7,908 nucleotides of DNA, from the NCBI GenBank assembly GCA_037141915.1, contig JBAXBP010000166.1, positions 1 to 7,908 on the forward strand, given 5' to 3'. Position numbers and translations under genes: made by a program. Source of the stretch: CAIRDP01 sp037141915 (GTDB lineage: Bacteria > Bacteroidota > Bacteroidia > Bacteroidales > FEN-979). This document shows positions 6,854 through 7,908 of this stretch, one piece after another. Every line of letters starts with the position of its first letter. Position 1 is the first letter of the stretch. The notes below the pieces were generated by a model that made no database searches, was not told the DNA's origin, and saw only the letters and a list, made by a program, of their open reading frames with translations.

Positions 6854-6876
6854 CCTTTCGCCGGAAACCCGGAAAT

Positions 6877-6908
6877 AAAAAAGGCCGCGATTTTTCGCAG
6901 CCTTTTTT
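6877..6908. terminator. Bidirectional intrinsic terminator between convergent genes
   Basis: The arms AAAAAAGGCCGCGA (6877-6890) and TCGCAGCCTTTTTT (6895-6908) are complementary at 13 of 14 positions (one C-A mismatch) around a TTTT loop. The stem's G+C-rich core is flanked by an A-run on the left and a T-run on the right, so it gives a U-tract when transcribed in either direction. It starts 24 bp after the stop of the MORN_2 gene and ends 18 bp before the stop of the minus-strand lipoprotein gene, as expected for a shared terminator. Confidence 0.9.
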
Positions 6909-6926
6909 ATTTATATGAAACCAGGT

Positions 6927-7781
6927 TTAGTCAACCACGATCACAAGGTACTTGGAATTGCTCCAGAATGCTTTATAATCAAGGATTTGAAGTGACTGTA
7001 TGACTTTCTTGTCGCCAGTGAACTTATACGCTGCACTCGGATGGCTTGAAAGGATCTTGGCTTTCTTGCTCAGGATGGGTATCTCGGTGGTCTTACGAAT
7101 GTCGATCTTGGTGAAAAGTTCCTTGTTGAAATCCGAAAGCACGTCGCCTTTCTTGATCACGCCGTTCTTCTTAAGGTCTTTGCTGGTGCCAATCACATAG
7201 TAAGCGGTATTCAGGGCTTCTTCCTGGGCCGCAATGGTCTGGGTCTGATCGTTGATCTTGGCGCCCTGCTGGTTAACCGTCTTGCTGAGGGTGTCGATCT
7301 TGAGCGAAGCAGCTTCAAACTTGATATTCAGTTTTGCAAGGCTGGTCCTGAGTTCTTCGATCTCGGCGCTCTTGGTTGCAATATCCTTTTCGAGGCGCGA
7401 CACCATTTTCTGGAGTTCGTCAACCTTCATATTCGCAGACTTCAGCTTCTTGGTCAGTTGGGCAAGCTGGGCTTTGTCCTTCTGCATCATGCTGTAAATA
7501 GTCTGGATGTCGGTTTTGATCTGGTCCTTGGCGGTCTGTTTCATTTCACCACCGCGCTCGGTACTGAGGTTGATAACATTTTCCTTCATCTTGATCGTAT
7601 CCAGTGTGCTCTGGATATCGTTGATTGAACGGACGAATTCGTTGATTGCCTCATCCTTTTGCATAGTCTGGTTCATCAGGCTGTCGTTGCGGGCCTGTAA
7701 TTCTTCAGCTTTTTTCTTGGCTTCATGTCCGCAGGATGCGACGAAAACCGAAATCAGAAGAAGTAAAAAATACTTTTTCAT
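6927..7781 (-). CDS. Coiled-coil lipoprotein with conserved-type C-terminal domain (Cbp1-like?)
   Basis: This 284-aa exported protein has a signal peptide MKKYFLLLLISVFVAS with a lipobox ending at Cys17. Residues about 20-190 are rich in Lys, Glu, Gln and Leu with heptad spacing (LTKKLKSANMKVDELQKMVSRLEKDIATKSAEIEELRTSL), predicting a long coiled coil. The C-terminal part, 191-284, is compact: NTAYYVIGTSKDLKKNGVIKKGD, then FTKIDIRKTTEIPI, HPSAAYKF, and AFWSNSKYLVIVVD at the end. This layout matches, from memory, Bacteroidales lipoproteins annotated as the Cbp1 family (a collagen-binding glycoprotein adhesin named in Bacteroides fragilis). In an environmental organism collagen binding is doubtful, and an envelope spacer or structural role is equally possible. 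The ATG at 7781 is chosen because the lipoprotein signal starts there. The gene is monocistronic within the window, with its own promoter (7804-7835) and the shared terminator downstream. Lipoprotein and coiled-coil calls are firm; the family name is tentative. Confidence 0.87.
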   Translation of the reverse strand: MKKYFLLLLISVFVASCGHEAKKKAEELQARNDSLMNQTMQKDEAINEFVRSINDIQSTLDTIKMKENVINLSTERGGEMKQTAKDQIKTDIQTIYSMMQKDKAQLAQLTKKLKSANMKVDELQKMVSRLEKDIATKSAEIEELRTSLAKLNIKFEAASLKIDTLSKTVNQQGAKINDQTQTIAAQEEALNTAYYVIGTSKDLKKNGVIKKGDVLSDFNKELFTKIDIRKTTEIPILSKKAKILSSHPSAAYKFTGDKKVIQSLQILDYKAFWSNSKYLVIVVD

Positions 7782-7803
7782 TGCGTTAGGTTTTAAATTT
7801 GAG

Positions 7804-7835
7804 CAAAATTAGTAATAAATTTACCGGCGAGTCAA
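7804..7835 (-). promoter_or_regulatory. TAnnTTTG-type promoter for the coiled-coil lipoprotein gene
   Basis: Read on the minus strand, TTGACT (7835-7830) is followed after 21 bp from its TTG by TAATTTTG (7811-7804), a full match to the Bacteroidota -7 element TAnnTTTG with spacing inside the 17-23 bp range. The start site would lie near 7798, giving a leader of roughly 15-18 bases before the ATG at 7781. The leader lacks a Shine-Dalgarno sequence and is A-rich, as is common in this phylum. Confidence 0.7.
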
Positions 7836-7862
7836 GTATTTTATGATTTATTTACATTGTTG

Positions 7863-7877
7863 TCCGGTAAAACCGGA
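7863..7877. other. Small perfect hairpin near the right window edge
   Basis: TCCGGT (7863-7868) and ACCGGA (7872-7877) pair perfectly around a three-base AAA loop. On the plus strand a T-run (7887-7893) follows about 9 bases later, too far for a standard terminator. On the minus strand the hairpin lies upstream of the lipoprotein promoter. It may be the remnant of a terminator for a gene beyond the window, or chance. No gene is visible in 7782-7908. Confidence 0.35.
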
Positions 7878-7908
7878 GTTGGTTAATTTTTTTGTTTAAA
7901 CTCTCTGA

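Noticed and set aside
7507..7812. 101-aa plus-strand hydrophobic frame
   Set aside because: It is antisense to the lipoprotein signal peptide and coiled coil; hydrophobicity arises from reading Lys/Glu codons in reverse.
7887..7893. T-run after the 7863-7877 hairpin as an intrinsic terminator
   Set aside because: The stem is only 6 bp and the T-run is about 9 bases away, so it does not fit the normal geometry.

Overview
The window looks like a chromosomal housekeeping segment from a member of the Bacteroidota, most likely an uncultured environmental Bacteroidales-like lineage. Four things point there. The Mfd and dihydroorotase sequences have the character I know from that phylum, for example a DDQVHFRDPG metal site in the dihydroorotase. 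Starts lack clear Shine-Dalgarno sequences and some are non-ATG. Two upstream regions fit the Bacteroidota promoter pattern TTG-N19/21-TAnnTTTG. Two small lipoproteins have Bacteroidales-like signal peptides. Base composition is near half G+C by eye, and AGG is a frequent arginine codon. The assignment is inference; no rRNA or other marker is present.

Layout, left to right. (1) The 3' three quarters of a class I fructose-1,6-bisphosphatase gene (fbp), cut by the window edge. (2) 23 bp later, a full-length mfd (transcription-repair coupling factor, 1142 aa). Its UvrB-like/D3 region is interrupted by an in-frame array of 21 heptanucleotide units. (3) A short gap with a candidate promoter, then a soluble family 2 glycosyltransferase of the polyprenol/dolichol-phosphate mannosyltransferase type. 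It overlaps by 8 bp (4) a class I-like dihydroorotase (pyrC). (5) A short A/T-rich gap with degenerate repeats, then a MORN_2/YwqK-type repeat lipoprotein. (6) A strong bidirectional terminator, then a convergent minus-strand gene for a coiled-coil lipoprotein with a conserved-looking C-terminal domain and a good TAnnTTTG promoter near the right edge.

Functionally these are central metabolism (gluconeogenesis, pyrimidine synthesis), transcription-coupled DNA repair, lipid-linked sugar donor synthesis and two cell-envelope lipoproteins. fbp and mfd could be co-transcribed, and the glycosyltransferase and pyrC very probably are. I found no mobile element, CRISPR array, RNA gene or defence locus.

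The most unusual signal is the heptamer array inside mfd. It keeps an unbroken 7-bp phase for 147 bp (49 codons), switches strand orientation part-way so its arms can pair over 18 bp, and has lost the TGA triplet at both positions where the repeat phase would put a stop in the mfd frame. It reads as a genomic repeat that has been accommodated inside an essential-type repair protein.
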